From Mesostigma viride (lineage: Eukaryota > Streptophyta > Mesostigmatophyceae > Mesostigmatales > Mesostigmataceae): a stretch of 64,000 nt of DNA. The DNA lies in the NCBI GenBank assembly GCA_009746045.1, contig RPFO01000041.1:7852613-7916612 (forward strand), in the 5' to 3' direction. Position numbers and translations under genes: made by a program. How positions within the stretch are numbered: the first letter of the stretch is position 1; each line of letters opens with the position of its first letter. Positions 28,035-38,616 of this stretch are shown here, in pieces. The notes beneath the pieces are model-generated. The model saw only the letters and a list, made by a program, of their open reading frames with translations, ran no database searches and was not told where the DNA came from.

Positions 28035-31000
28035 CTACTCTGGCCCTCCCCCCTTGGAGGCCATGAGCCCACGAAGCAAAGGGTATTGCAGCTCAGCCTT
28101 CTCCTCCAGCTTGGTGAGAGCATCTGCAGGGTTGTCCACGCCAGCCACATGTTCAATGTTAGCTAAGCAAGACATTTCCTTGAGCAACAAATAATCAAGG
28201 TCCCTGCTCCTGGCCAGCTGCCTGTGCACAAACTGCACCATGCCCATGCTGTCAGTTCTTACCAGTGTGTGCATCTGCAACCGACAGGAAGCCACTTGAC
28301 ATAGCTGGTAAAATAGCTCCCTCAAGTAAAGAGCAGTATGAAGCCCTTCACAGATTGCCCTGCACTCAGCAATGTCACTGCTGGGAGTTACCCTGTTTGC
28401 AACCGACTGTACCAGCAGACCAGAGAGGACTGTTCCTGCACCAGGGATATTAATGCTGCTGCACGGCCCCTGACCTCTGTGACCTTCCTACTATCCATAG
28501 AACTGTCCACATAGAGCATCATGTCAAAAGGCCTGTACAAATCCAAAGGACCCAGCATGAGAGGGGGAGACATGCGAACAGCCTCTACCACTCTCTCAGC
28601 ACCCACCTCAACCAGTTGGGAATCGGTCAACCGACTCAGTACCAACAGGTCAGGAGCACAAATGCTGGCCAGCCATGCCAACATACCTCGTATTGTTGCA
28701 CATCTGGCCTGGGTGATGGGCTCCTGCAAGGCATCTATGATCTGCTGAGGATAATCCTTACCACCCTCCAGCTGGATGGACCATGTACCCTGCTGATGGA
28801 CCAAGGTCGCCTGCATTCCACAAAACACCATGGGCTCATTCTCAACCATGTACTGGATCTTACCCAGTTCAAACCGTTTCTGGATCCTGGCCAGAGTCAA
28901 CTCTTGCCAAGTGGGATGGCCCAGGAGATGCAGATCATCACCATGCAGGGAGGCAAACGCTGGCAGCCCCTCATAGCTACCCTGAAACAGACAAGGATCA
29001 ACTGGAGAGACTGAGAGACCACAGACAGACCTGAGGTACTTCTCCAAGCTCTTCCTCCAGATGATGGGACTCGATCTAAGGCCTTCCACGCCTTTGAGAA
29101 TCCTCAAATACCTCGTCTTCAGCTCTGCCCTCCACACTGCAGGCACCTTAACAAAGAAAGGGGGTATTGTGCGCCAAGTATCCTGTGCTTCCTGCTGATC
29201 ACCCTTAAGAAAAGCCCTCTTGAAATCTACCAACACAGAGCTATAGGGTATCCCCTTCTGCAGAAAAGACAATAAATGCACAACAAAATCCTCCATGTAT
29301 CATGCAGCATCCCTGGTGTGTAAAGCTCCTCATCTGCTAACTGTCCAGTGCCATGGTACTCAGTCACAACTGGTCTAACATGTGGCACCTGCACGCCATC
29401 TACCTCCTTGAGCTTGAGGACAAACATCAACCTGAGCAGCTGGTGATCCTCAGGGAGGACATCCACAGGCTCTGCACAGTTGGCAACTATCCACTCATGC
29501 CCAGAAGCAACAAAGCCAAGAGTCCATGCCTTAGCCATCTTGGGGCTTTGCATCATCTCCACTAGCTTGCGCCAAGGTACAGGACTCGTTCCTGGGATCT
29601 GGTACCTCTGCACACCCAACTCACGTGGGTCAAACGTAGTAGGGAGGATCAGCAGGTCCCCAGCAATGGGCTCCTTTGTATCAGGACCCTCTGCCTCTAG
29701 ACCCCTCACAGCCCTTACAGCCACACTAAGACCCTGGGAGTAGCGATATCTCTGCAAGGGAAGGCGGCCCTGCCCTTCTAATGCTAGCTCCTCAGAGGAT
29801 ATCCTCACCCCTGGTAAGCACAAGAAGTTCTGACCTAGAATGGCAGGCCCCTGATACCCTTCAACCACACTGAACGTGGTGGGCACCCCCAGGATAGGCA
29901 CACTCACTTCTCCCAAGATCTTCATGGACACATTCCCAGAGAAATCAGACACAGCTAGGCAGCTAGGGGATGACCACTGCAAGCCTGCAGCATCCTCTAC
30001 CCTTAGAATGGACACCTGTGAGTTGGTATCCACTTCTAGTGCTGGTGCCCCACATGACCCCCATCCCGTGAGCTTAGATACCTTGGGATCACGCTTGCTG
30101 TTCTGCAGAGCTCGAATGATGTCCGCCATAAGCAGCCCCCTGGACTGTGGTGCAGCCCTGGCCACCTCTGGCCTTGTGACAGACGTCTCAGCAGACTCCT
30201 GCTCACCCTCATCCATCCAGGACAGACCATAATCCAAGCATGGTGGGTTAGCATCTGCTGCCTGGCTCTCATCCTGCTCATCTCCCTCCAAGGGAGGATC
30301 AGGGCCGTCTTCAGGCCAGATTGCAGTTGGCCTTCTCTCCTTGACGTGAGCCCAGGATAGCCTGTACACGTGCTTGGGATTACTCTCCAAAGCCACCAGA
30401 CAAGAATGGTTAGCTTCCTCAACATGGGTTACCTGCCCATCTTGCCACTTGCCACGCTTGCCTGGTAATGACGGTTCCTTCCACATCCTGACCCTCAGTC
30501 CCACCTGGGGCCTCAGCATTTTCCAACCCTTGTCCTTACGCCTCAATCTGGAAAACACCCTGTCTGCCTTCTTCAGGCAGGCTGCCACCACGTCCTGTGA
30601 TAGCATACCAAACTGCAATGCCAGGGGAGAGACTGCCACACCATCATAGTAATAGGTTACCCTGTGGTTAAGCTGCTCCTCAATCCCCTTACACCAAGCT
30701 GCTTTCTCTAGAGCTGATGCCACAACAGGCACACTCTAGCTGCTAGCACCACTGTTTTTACTTCACGTATAGATCTCTCTACAGCTCCCTGCTGCCCATG
30801 GCATTCCCTAGGGACCACTACCAACTTACAAGGAAGCTGGTCAGCCAGCTTGATCAAGCAGTCAAACTGCAAGTCAGCTTGCACCTTGGTGTACACCCCA
30901 AAGCCTGGCAACAAAGACTGGAGACCCATCAACAGCTGATGCTCCTGCATTCCAGGAAGAATGGTCAGCAACCTATATCTGCTAAACCTATCCACCCCCA

Positions 31001-31624
31001 CCAACAGATACATGCCCCTGATGTGTTGGATGTCCACCTGGATATCCCCCCGCTCTCTAGCAGGTTCTCTGGCATGGGACTGTGGGAGGCGAACAGCATT
31101 CTCCTGACAGACACAATTCTGAGCAGCTGCACTGCAGGCCTCTAGCAAAGGCTCCTTGCCAATCTTCCAAGCAAACATCTCTGCCTGCTTAGAGTGACCA
31201 AAGATATGGTGTAGAGTGTTTCCAGCCTGAGCATAGCTCAACCCCCTGTCAGCCTGGCTGCACAGAGAGGAACGTGACAAAGACTGTGTGCTTGGGATAG
31301 CACGACCCACCTGCTGTTCTCTTGCTCCAGGGACCTCCTCCAAGGTAGCTCGGCTCCCAGAGCCAGCCCCGGTTCCCACAGAAGCTGCAGGTCCTTCCAG
31401 TCTGGCGGCTTGACTCCCAGAGTCAACCCCAAAACTGGAGACCCTGCACCTGCCACAGGCACAGGGAATTCCACTGCTGCAGCAGCGTTATTGCAATCAT
31501 TGAGTGGAAGCACCTCATCATTCCCAACCCCTTGCTGCTGCACAAGAGGGACACCCCCATTACTATGTACAACTGTTCGTCCCACTAGGGGTGATTGACT
31601 ATTTACAGGGGACAACATCTCAAG
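28035..31624 (-). pseudogene. pol: Element C pol (IN-PR-RT-RH), several frame breaks
   Basis: Follows the gag UGA in the same frame (31238-31618), then runs through frames 30708-31379, 29227-30732, 28388-29296 and 28035-28325. Integrase: LHHIFGH, CVC, GDIQVDIQ, VQADLQFD and HGQQGAVERSIREVK. Protease: VDTNSQVSIL and AILGQNFL. RT: DFKRAFLKGD, GVEGLRSSP, LHGDDLHLLG. RNase H: YVDSSMDSRK, RTDSMGMV, ADALTK. Sequence and order match element D closely. The breaks imply it cannot make a full pol unless they are consensus errors. Confidence 0.88.
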
Positions 31625-32973
31625 TCATGGCTTACCCACCTGGCCAGAGCCTGCTCCAGCAGACTTGGCCTGGTCTGGGCAGTCACGTCGCCAATGACCC
31701 GTCCTGCCACATCCAAAGCATTTGTCATCCTTCCCAGCAGCAGCCTTCTTCAGGCCACCCTGGTTCTGGCTGCTCTGACTGGCCTGGGTGCCCTGGCCCT
31801 GGCTCTTGCCTTGCCCTTGGCCACCCTTGTTCTGCTGACCACCCTGGTGACCACCAGCCTGCTGCTGACCCTTGCCTTTGGATCCCTGCTGCTGGCCCTT
31901 GCCACCCTGGTTACCATTCTGCCTGCGCCTGTTAGCCCTCTGACGCCTACTAGGTCTGGTTTCTCCCTGAGCACCCTGCCCAGGGGCGTCACCATGGACC
32001 TGATGAGCGGAGGCTGAAGGGGCACCAGTCACCTGGATTGCCTTGCAAGCAGCATTGTCAGATGGACGGATATTGAAAATAACCTTTTGCAAGGCTGGCC
32101 ACGTCCCATCTGTCTGATCAGCAAACATCCTAGCTGCATTTCTCCCATCCACACTCAGCCCCATGCGATCCAGGAAGTAATCTGCCACTGCTCTATCAGT
32201 CAGATTGAAGCCATGCTTGGCCCCCTTCTCCCTGATGCGTGTGAGCCGCTGCAGCTCCTCAGCTATTGTGCCCTTGATCTCAAAGGTATCATAGCTGAGC
32301 TTATAGTGATTAGTGAGGTTGAGTACCTTATCAGAAAACTCCTGACGTAGGCCCTCTAGGAACTGAGACCAAGTCAGCTTGTCCTTGACAGCCTGCCTAG
32401 CCTTGTCCCTCACCCGCTCACTTGAATCCCTATTAGTCGTGGATGTGTGGAATACCTGCACAAGGTTGACAGTGGGATCTACAGAGCATGAAACTAGCTC
32501 CATATCCTCCAACCACTTGTCTAGCTCTTCCTGTCCCACAGGAGGCTTGAGAGGCTTCTGGCCATTCATCACAGCCACAGCACTCATATGAGGTCTAGTC
32601 CCAGGCAAAGCACGAGGGTCACTGCCAATGACAGCAGCTCCTACTGGTGCTAATGGCGCAGGAACATAGCTGCAGGAACACCAGACGCAGGCACACATGG
32701 TCTCTTACCAGGTGCTTGACGTTCAGCATCATTCTGGCCCTCCCCCGTCAGCACCACGCCGTCGGTTGGCCACCCTGCACGCTCCTCCCCTTGTGCCACC
32801 TCTTTCCTCTTCCGGTTGGACGCCCTCCTGCCATTGACGCCCTCTGCCGTTGGGATTGCCTGTCCCTCTGGCACGACGTTGGCGGGGCCTCCCGTGTCTG
32901 CCCTTGCCTCACCCCCGCCATCCCCCGCTCCCGCCCCGCTCCCGCTGCCGCCCCCGCGCGTGTTACGAAGCAT
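31625..32973 (-). pseudogene. gag: Element C gag, one frame break, ends in UGA in frame with pol
   Basis: ATG at 32971-32973. An N-terminal Gly-rich part (to about 32650) changes frame to the capsid part starting near PHMSAVAVMNGQKPL. The capsid region has WLEDMELVSCSVDPTVNLV and WSQFLEGLRQEFSD; a Gln/Gly/Lys-rich linker precedes the zinc knuckle CFGCGRTGHWRRDC (C-x2-C-x4-H-x4-C). The stop is UGA at 31625-31627 followed by CUU, and pol continues in the same frame, as in D and E. Confidence 0.85.
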
Positions 32974-33319
32974 TATAGAATACCAAAAACACACGCAGAT
33001 ATGGCTGCTGGAACCCACTCAGGCTCACGCACTTACTCCAGACGAGGCCGCCTCCTGGCTTGCACTCGCCTGCCCCTCCTCACGGTCTGGACGCTGCTCA
33101 ACACCCTCAGCAACCGATGTGGCTGCTGCTGCCTCTGCGACAATCTGGAGGTCTGGGTTAAACTCTCCCAGCACGCAGGTCACAGGTCGCCCGTCTCCTT
33201 GCGTTCGACTGGATGTTGTGTCTCACCTGGGTTGCGATGCCAAGCAAGATCGCGTACCCACCGCTTACCGCCGCCGACAAGCTCGTTCTGCTCGCCTCGG
33301 CCGTAACGATCGTACTCGT

Positions 33320-34158
33320 GAGTCACCTCACGAGGGATATGCAGATCAGCTCTCTGCCTTCCTCGTAGGTCTCGGTAGTGCCGTCGCCCTCGTTTATCTG
33401 CTGGGCTGAGCGCTTGACGGAGCCCTCTGGCTTGTCAGTCCACTCAAAATGGACGTCTTCAGGCGTCTTCTCGACCCCTGTGACAATCTCCACCTCCGGA
33501 CCCCACGCAGTGGTGGTTTCCGGCCTCGGTGTATCAAGCCTGGAGTACACTCCGAAAGGCTGCGTGGTAATATAGAACCTGTCTGCGTACCCTCTCGACT
33601 CTTGCAAAAGGACAGCAACAAGATTCTCAATGGTTTGGGCAAATACCTCCGCCGTGCTCCAAGGATTTACCGTCTCCCGAGCACGCGCGTTCCGGATGAT
33701 GTCGGCGTCTGGTACCCCCTCTCCTAGCACTGCTGTCGCCACCCAGTGGTTGAACAGTCTGGTGCTGCCGAGCGCTGTTGCCACGATCTGGCTAAGCGCC
33801 TCCCTGGCTAGGTCGAGACCGGCAAGCGTGATATGGGCGCCCTGATAAGCGACCTCCACACGATTAGCAGTTTCAGCTAGCGCGTCCGAATGCGCACCAA
33901 CTCTTCCACCGCCACTCGCCCCGTCTCACCTGGAGAAATCACGACGCGAGCCCGTTGTATAATCGGGTCCGCCGCCGCTGGCCTGCTGCCTCCCCCACTC
34001 ACCGCCACCCACCCCTCTTCTGCCAAGTGCCTCGCTACGTAGGCCGCTTGCACGAATGTTGGAGCGTTTGCTTGGTTACGGTAGGGGAAAAACGCTTGCG
34101 CGTCTCTCTGCTCGTTCGCCTCACCAGCACCGTGGCTGCTTGACGATGAACCAGACAT
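33320..34158 (-). pseudogene. Element C ORF1 (unknown protein), broken
   Basis: ATG at 34156-34158. Two frames (33877-34158 and 33323-33859) match the ORF1 of D: PTFVQAAYVARHLAEEGWVA, LDLAREALSQIV, RLFNHWVAT and LLQESRGYADR. The C-terminal part is truncated or further frameshifted below 33320. Function unknown. Confidence 0.75.
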
Positions 34159-34171
34159 GAAAGCGTGGAAG

Positions 34172-34181
34172 CAATAGTACG
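34172..34181 (-). other. Element C primer-binding-site position
   Basis: On the minus strand CGTACTATTG follows the 5' LTR without a gap. It is the exact complement of CAATAGTACG in the C 3' UTR (27369-27378). It does not start with TGG, so a normal tRNA CCA end cannot be the primer. Confidence 0.7.
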
Positions 34182-34834
34182 ATTTGCGCAGCAACTCGTC
34201 AGCAGAGCTTGTGAGCTCCTGGTCCTTGCCGGCTGGAATGACCCTAGGCTGCTGGCTAGCAACCTTTATCCTCACACCAGGCCTACGACCCTCGATAGGC
34301 TCGCCACTCGTCGTGACGACCAAGGTTCGTGTGTGAAGACGCTCGTTGCCTCGTTGAGCCTCGAGCTATATGCAACCTCGTTCCATCCTTGTTCCTCGGT
34401 CATGAGCAACGCTGGGCAACGCTACATTGCCAGAGCCTCGTATCGCTGCCTGCATCCTCGTTGCAGGCAGCATACAGGAATCTCTGGCTATCCTGTGTCT
34501 AGGACAGCACAGGACCTGCCACAGTCCTGCAAGGACTTACATCCTTGCAGACCTGCTGGCTGGTTACTGGCTTCTACTAGCCACAGTACCGTTGAGCCCT
34601 CAGTACACTGTGTCCCAGTCACGTGAGAGTACAGGCTAAGCCTGTGCAGGCACGGCCTGCCACGTGTCCTGTCCACTATGCCCTGAGTGTGCCCCGCCCT
34701 CGCCCACCGGTCGGCAGTACTTCGGGACTTGATAACTTTCTAGTCCCTTGTCTGTTCTAGGCGGTTGACACGGCGTTGGAAAGGTCTCCTCAACCTGCAT
34801 CCATCTAGCACATTGGTTACCCAATATGCTAACT
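34182..34834 (-). repeat. Element C 5' LTR
   Basis: 653 bp, partner of 26444-27097. Its internal edge is ATTTGCGC at 34182, directly next to CAATAGTACG (34172-34181). The outer edge AACT is followed by the target duplication TTAAG. Confidence 0.93.
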
Positions 34835-35040
34835 TTAAGTCCTGGCGACTCTTCTGAACCCCATGGGGAGGGCCAGGCATGATTCTCAGCTGGTAGGAGT
34901 GACATTCCACACCAACTCCTGTCCAGGAGGGTGTTCCTAACCCTGAAGGACCGGCTGTCAACCAGTAAGCACCAGTCACCACTTGGTACTTTGGTCAAGC
35001 AGCCCACTGGGGGCACCCAAGCTGAAGCAAGGCCTGGTCT

Positions 35041-38000
35041 CTATGGCCGCCCGTGTAAGGGGTCCATGAGCCCACGGAGCAGGGGGTACTGCCTCTCCGC
35101 CTTCTCCTCCAGCTTGGTGAGGGCATCTGCAGGGTTGTCCACACCAGGCACATGTTCAATGTGAGCTAGGTAGGACATCTCCTTGAGCAACAAGTAGTCA
35201 AGGTCCCTGCTCCTGGCCAGCTGCCTGTGCACAAATTGCACCATGCCCATGCTATCAGTCCTCACCAGTGTGTGCAGCTGCAACCTACAGGAAGCCACTT
35301 GACATAGCTGGTAGAAGAGCTCCCTCAAGTAAAGAGCAGAATGCAGCCCTTCACAGATTGCCCTGCACTCAGCAATATCACTGCTGGGTGTAACCCTGTT
35401 CTGCAACCGACTGTACCAGGTAACAAGTGAGGTGTGATCTTGCTCCAGGGTAACTAATGCTGCTGCCCTGCCCCTGACCTCTGTGACCTTCCTATTATCC
35501 ATAGAACTGTCCACATAGAGAACCATGTCAAGGGGCTTGTACAAATCCACAGGACCCAGTATAAGAGGGGGAGACATCATGACAGCCTGCACCACACTCT
35601 CTGCACCCACCTCAACCAGCTGGGAATCAGTAAGTCGACTCAAAACCAGCAAGTCAGGGGCACATATACTTGCAAGCCATGCCAGCATGCCCCTGATGGT
35701 AGCACACCTAGCCTGCGTGATGGGCTCCTGCAATGCATCTACAATCTGCTGTGGGTAGTCCTTACCACCCTCCATCCTGATGAACCACGAGCCCTTGGCT
35801 TGGAACAACGTAGCCTGCATGCCACAGAAGACCATAGGCTCATTCTCCACCATGTGCTGTATCTTACCCAGCTCAAACCGCTTCTGGATCTTAGCCAAGA
35901 CAGCCTCAACCCAGTCTGGTGGACCTATGAGATGCAGGTCATCACCATGCAGTGAGGCAAAGACAGGAAGGCCGTTGTGGGACCCTTGGAACAAACAGGG
36001 ATCCACTGGAGACACAGAAAACCCACAAGTATTCTTCAAGAATTTCTCTAGGCTCTTTCTCCAGATAATGGGACTGGACCTGAGACCTTCCAACCCTTTC
36101 AGAATTCTCAGGTACCTGGCCTTTATCTCTGCTCTCCATACAGCAGGTACAGTCACAAAGAAAGGAGGGATATCTCTCCAAGTCTGCCTAGCCTGATCTT
36201 GGTCACCCTTGAGAAAAGCCCTCTTGAAATCAATCAGCACAGAGCTGTAGGGCACACCCTTAACCAGGAAAGACAGAAATATACACAGCAGAATCCTCCA
36301 CGTGTCATGCAGCATCCCTGGAGTATAGAGCTCCTCATCTAACAACTGGCCAGTGCCATGATACTCGGTCACAACTGGTCTGACATGTGGCACCTGGACA
36401 CCATCTACCTCCTTGAGCTTGAGGACAAACATCAATCTGAGCAGCTGGTGAACTTCTGGCAGCTCATCCACAGGTTCTGCACAGTTGGAAACTATCCACT
36501 CATGCCCAGAAGCAACAAAGCCAAGAGTCCATGCCTTAGCCATCTTGGGGCTCTGCATCATCTCGACTAGCTGGCGCCAGGGAATAGGACTGTGAGCAGC
36601 TATCTGGTACCTGTTTACCCCTAACTGCCGTGGATCAAAGGTGGTTGGGATTATCAACAGGTCCTCAGCTATGGGCTCCTGACCTTGAGGACCCTCAGCT
36701 GGCTGACTCCTAACAGCCTTCACCGCCACTGCAAGACCCTGGGAATAGTGATATCTTTCAAGGGGGAGGCTGCCCCTGCCTTCTAGTGCCAACTCATCAG
36801 AGGTCAAAGTAACCCCTGGCATGCACAAGAAGTTCTGACCCAGAATGGCAGGCCCCTGATAGCCCTCTACCACACAGAACGTGGTGGGCACCCCTAAGAT
36901 AGGCACACTCACTTCCCCAAGGATCTTCATGGACACCTTTCCTGAGAAATCAGACACAGCAAGGCAACTGGGATGGGACATCTGTAAGCCTACAGCATCC
37001 TCTTCCCTGATGACAGACACCTGTGAGTTGGTATCTACCTCCATTGTAGCTGCCCAGCACGACCCCCACCCCGTGAGCTTGGATACCTTGGGATCATGTT
37101 TGCTGCGCATGAGTGCTCGGATGACGTCCGCCATGAGAGGCCCCCGGGCCTTAGGTGGCTGCCCCGTCCCCTCTGGCCTTGTGACAGTTGCTTCAGCAGC
37201 CTCCTCCTGCTCGTCATCTTCCAGCAGGGACAGACCATCATCCACCACCAGAGGATTGTTAGCTGCTGCTGCCTGGCTCTGGCCTGGCTCCTCAACCCAG
37301 CTGGGAGGGCCTGGCCCGTCTGCAGGCCAGATTGCATGTGGCCTTCTTTCCTTGACATGAGCCCAGGACAACCTGTACACGTGCCTTGGATCCTTTTCCA
37401 AAGCCACCAGGCAAGATCTGTTAGCTTCTTCCACACGAGTGACAACCCCATCCTGCCACTTCCCCCGCTTGCCTGGAATAGATGGTTCCTTCCACATCCT
37501 GACCTTCAGCCCCACCTGAGGCCTCAGCACATTCCAGTTCTTGTCCTTACGTCTCAGCTGGGCAAATAACCTATCTGCCTTCCTAAGACTGGCCTGCACC
37601 ACGTTCTCAGGCAGTAAGCTATACTGCAGGGCCAGGGGAGAGACAGCCACACCATCAAAGTAATAGTTAACCCTGTGGTTCAGCTGCTCCTCTATCCCCT
37701 TACACCAGGCTGCCCTCTCTAAGGCAGATGCCACAAGTGGCACTGACTCTGCTGCTAGCACCACTGTCTTCACTTCACGTATGGATCTCTCTACAGCCCC
37801 TTGCTGCCCATGACTCTCCCTGGGGACTACTACCAGCTTACAAGGCAGCTGGTCCTGATGCTTGAGCAAACAGTCAAACTGCAAGTCTGCCTGCACACTC
37901 TTGCACACCCCAAAGCCTGGGATCAGGGCCTTCATACCCAACAACAAGTGGTGCTCCTGCATACCAGGCAGAACGTCTATCAGCCTGTATCTGCTGAACC

Positions 38001-38613
38001 TGTCCACCCCCACCAATATATACAAGCCCCTGATATGCTGGATATCCATCTGGATGTCGCCACGCTCCCTAGCAGGCTCCCTAGCATGGGACTGAGGTGG
38101 GTGAACAGCATTCTCCTGGCAACCACAGTTCTCAGCAGCAGCCTGGCAAGCCTCCCACAAAGGCTCCCTACCTAGCTTCCAAGCAAACATTGCTGCCTGC
38201 CCAGAATGCCCAAACATATGATGCAACCTATGGCCAGCCTCAGCATAGCTCAGCACTCTCTCAGTACTGACCTGGCGAGACGTCTGAACCGTGTGTGGGG
38301 ACACATGATCCACTCCTGAGGTTCCAGGGCTTCCCTGCAGGCCGTCCTGACGCCCCAAGTCAGGTCCTGCACCCTGGACCGCTCCAGGCCCTTCCAGCAA
38401 GGTCCCTTGGCCCTCCAGGCCAGCACCTGCTGGAGACCCACCACCTGCATGAGGCATAGGGAATTCAGCTGCAGCATTGTTATTGCAATCCAGTGGAAGA
38501 ACAACATCTTTACACCCTTGGTGCTGCACAAGGGGCACACCCCCGTCCTTATGTACATCCAGCACACCTTCCCCAAGGGGTGATTGACTATTTACAGGGG
38601 ATGATGTAGCTAG
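35041..38613 (-). CDS. pol: Element D pol: integrase, protease, RT, RNase H (intact)
   Basis: Same frame as gag, entered past the UGA at 38614-38616. Numbering residues from 38565 (1174 in all). Integrase: His115/His120 and CGC near 147-149 for zinc; GDIQMDIQ at 169-176, ADLQFD at 226-231 and GQQGAVERSIREVK with Glu259. Protease follows: VDTNSQVSVI (Asp511) and AILGQNFL (573-580). RT: DFKRAFLKGD (779-788), GLEGLRSSP, and ASLHGDDLHL with HGDD at 873-876 (35938-35949). RNase H: Asp1020, Glu1067, Asp1105 and the ADALTK end near 1150. The protease lies after integrase and lacks the usual DTG. No break is seen, so D is probably autonomous. Confidence 0.93.
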   Translation of the reverse strand, partial: LATSSPVNSQSPLGEGVLDVHKDGGVPLVQHQGCKDVVLPLDCNNNAAAEFPMPHAGGGSPAGAGLEGQGTLLEGPGAVQGAGPDLGRQDGLQGSPGTSGVDHVSPHTVQTSRQVSTERVLSYAEAGHRLHHMFGHSGQAAMFAWKLGREPLWEACQAAAENCGCQENAVHPPQSHAREPARERGDIQMDIQHIRGLYILVGVDRFSRYRLIDVLPGMQEHHLLLGMKALIPGFGVCKSVQADLQFDCLLKHQDQLPCKLVVVPRESHGQQGAVERSIREVKTVVLAAESVPLVASALERAAWCKGIEEQLNHRVNYYFDGVAVSPLALQYSLLPENVVQASLRKADRLFAQLRRKDKNWNVLRPQVGLKVRMWKEPSIPGKRGKWQDGVVTRVEEANRSCLVALEKDPRHVYRLSWAHVKERRPHAIWPADGPGPPSWVEEPGQSQAAAANNPLVVDDGLSLLEDDEQEEAAEATVTRPEGTGQPPKARGPLMADVIRALMRSKHDPKVSKLTGWGSCWAATMEVDTNSQVSVIREEDAVGLQMSHPSCLAVSDFSGKVSMKILGEVSVPILGVPTTFCVVEGYQGPAILGQNFLCMPGVTLTSDELALEGRGSLPLERYHYSQGLAVAVKAVRSQPAEGPQGQEPIAEDLLIIPTTFDPRQLGVNRYQIAAHSPIPWRQLVEMMQSPKMAKAWTLGFVASGHEWIVSNCAEPVDELPEVHQLLRLMFVLKLKEVDGVQVPHVRPVVTEYHGTGQLLDEELYTPGMLHDTWRILLCIFLSFLVKGVPYSSVLIDFKRAFLKGDQDQARQTWRDIPPFFVTVPAVWRAEIKARYLRILKGLEGLRSSPIIWRKSLEKFLKNTCGFSVSPVDPCLFQGSHNGLPVFASLHGDDLHLIGPPDWVEAVLAKIQKRFELGKIQHMVENEPMVFCGMQATLFQAKGSWFIRMEGGKDYPQQIVDALQEPITQARCATIRGMLAWLASICAPDLLVLSRLTDSQLVEVGAESVVQAVMMSPPLILGPVDLYKPLDMVLYVDSSMDNRKVTEVRGRAAALVTLEQDHTSLVTWYSRLQNRVTPSSDIAECRAICEGLHSALYLRELFYQLCQVASCRLQLHTLVRTDSMGMVQFVHRQLARSRDLDYLLLKEMSYLAHIEHVPGVDNPADALTKLEEKAERQYPLLRGLMDPLHGRP

Positions 38614-38616
38614 TCA
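38614..38616 (-). promoter_or_regulatory. Gag/pol readthrough stop UGA CUAG (element D)
   Basis: Gag ends CAG UGA CUA GCU and pol continues in the same frame with no further stop. UGA followed by CUAG is the best-known eukaryotic readthrough context. Readthrough would give a small proportion of Gag-Pol, as retroelements need. Confidence 0.7.

Larger units (their letters stand above)
26444..34834 (-). mobile_element. Element C: HGDD-type LTR retrotransposon nested in D, decayed
   Basis: 8.4-kb minus-strand element with LTRs 34182-34834 (5') and 26444-27097 (3') and target duplication TTAAG (26439-26443, 34835-34839). Same architecture as D: ORF1, gag, UGA, pol. All three genes carry frame breaks, unlike D, although C inserted later than D; it was probably already a defective lineage or contains consensus errors. 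On the minus strand its LTRs start AGTT but end AAAT. Confidence 0.9.

Noticed and set aside
34182-34834. Possibility that C and D are a single element with three LTRs
   Set aside because: Element E shows the uninterrupted 3' UTR, and TTAAG is duplicated exactly around C, so C is a separate later insertion.
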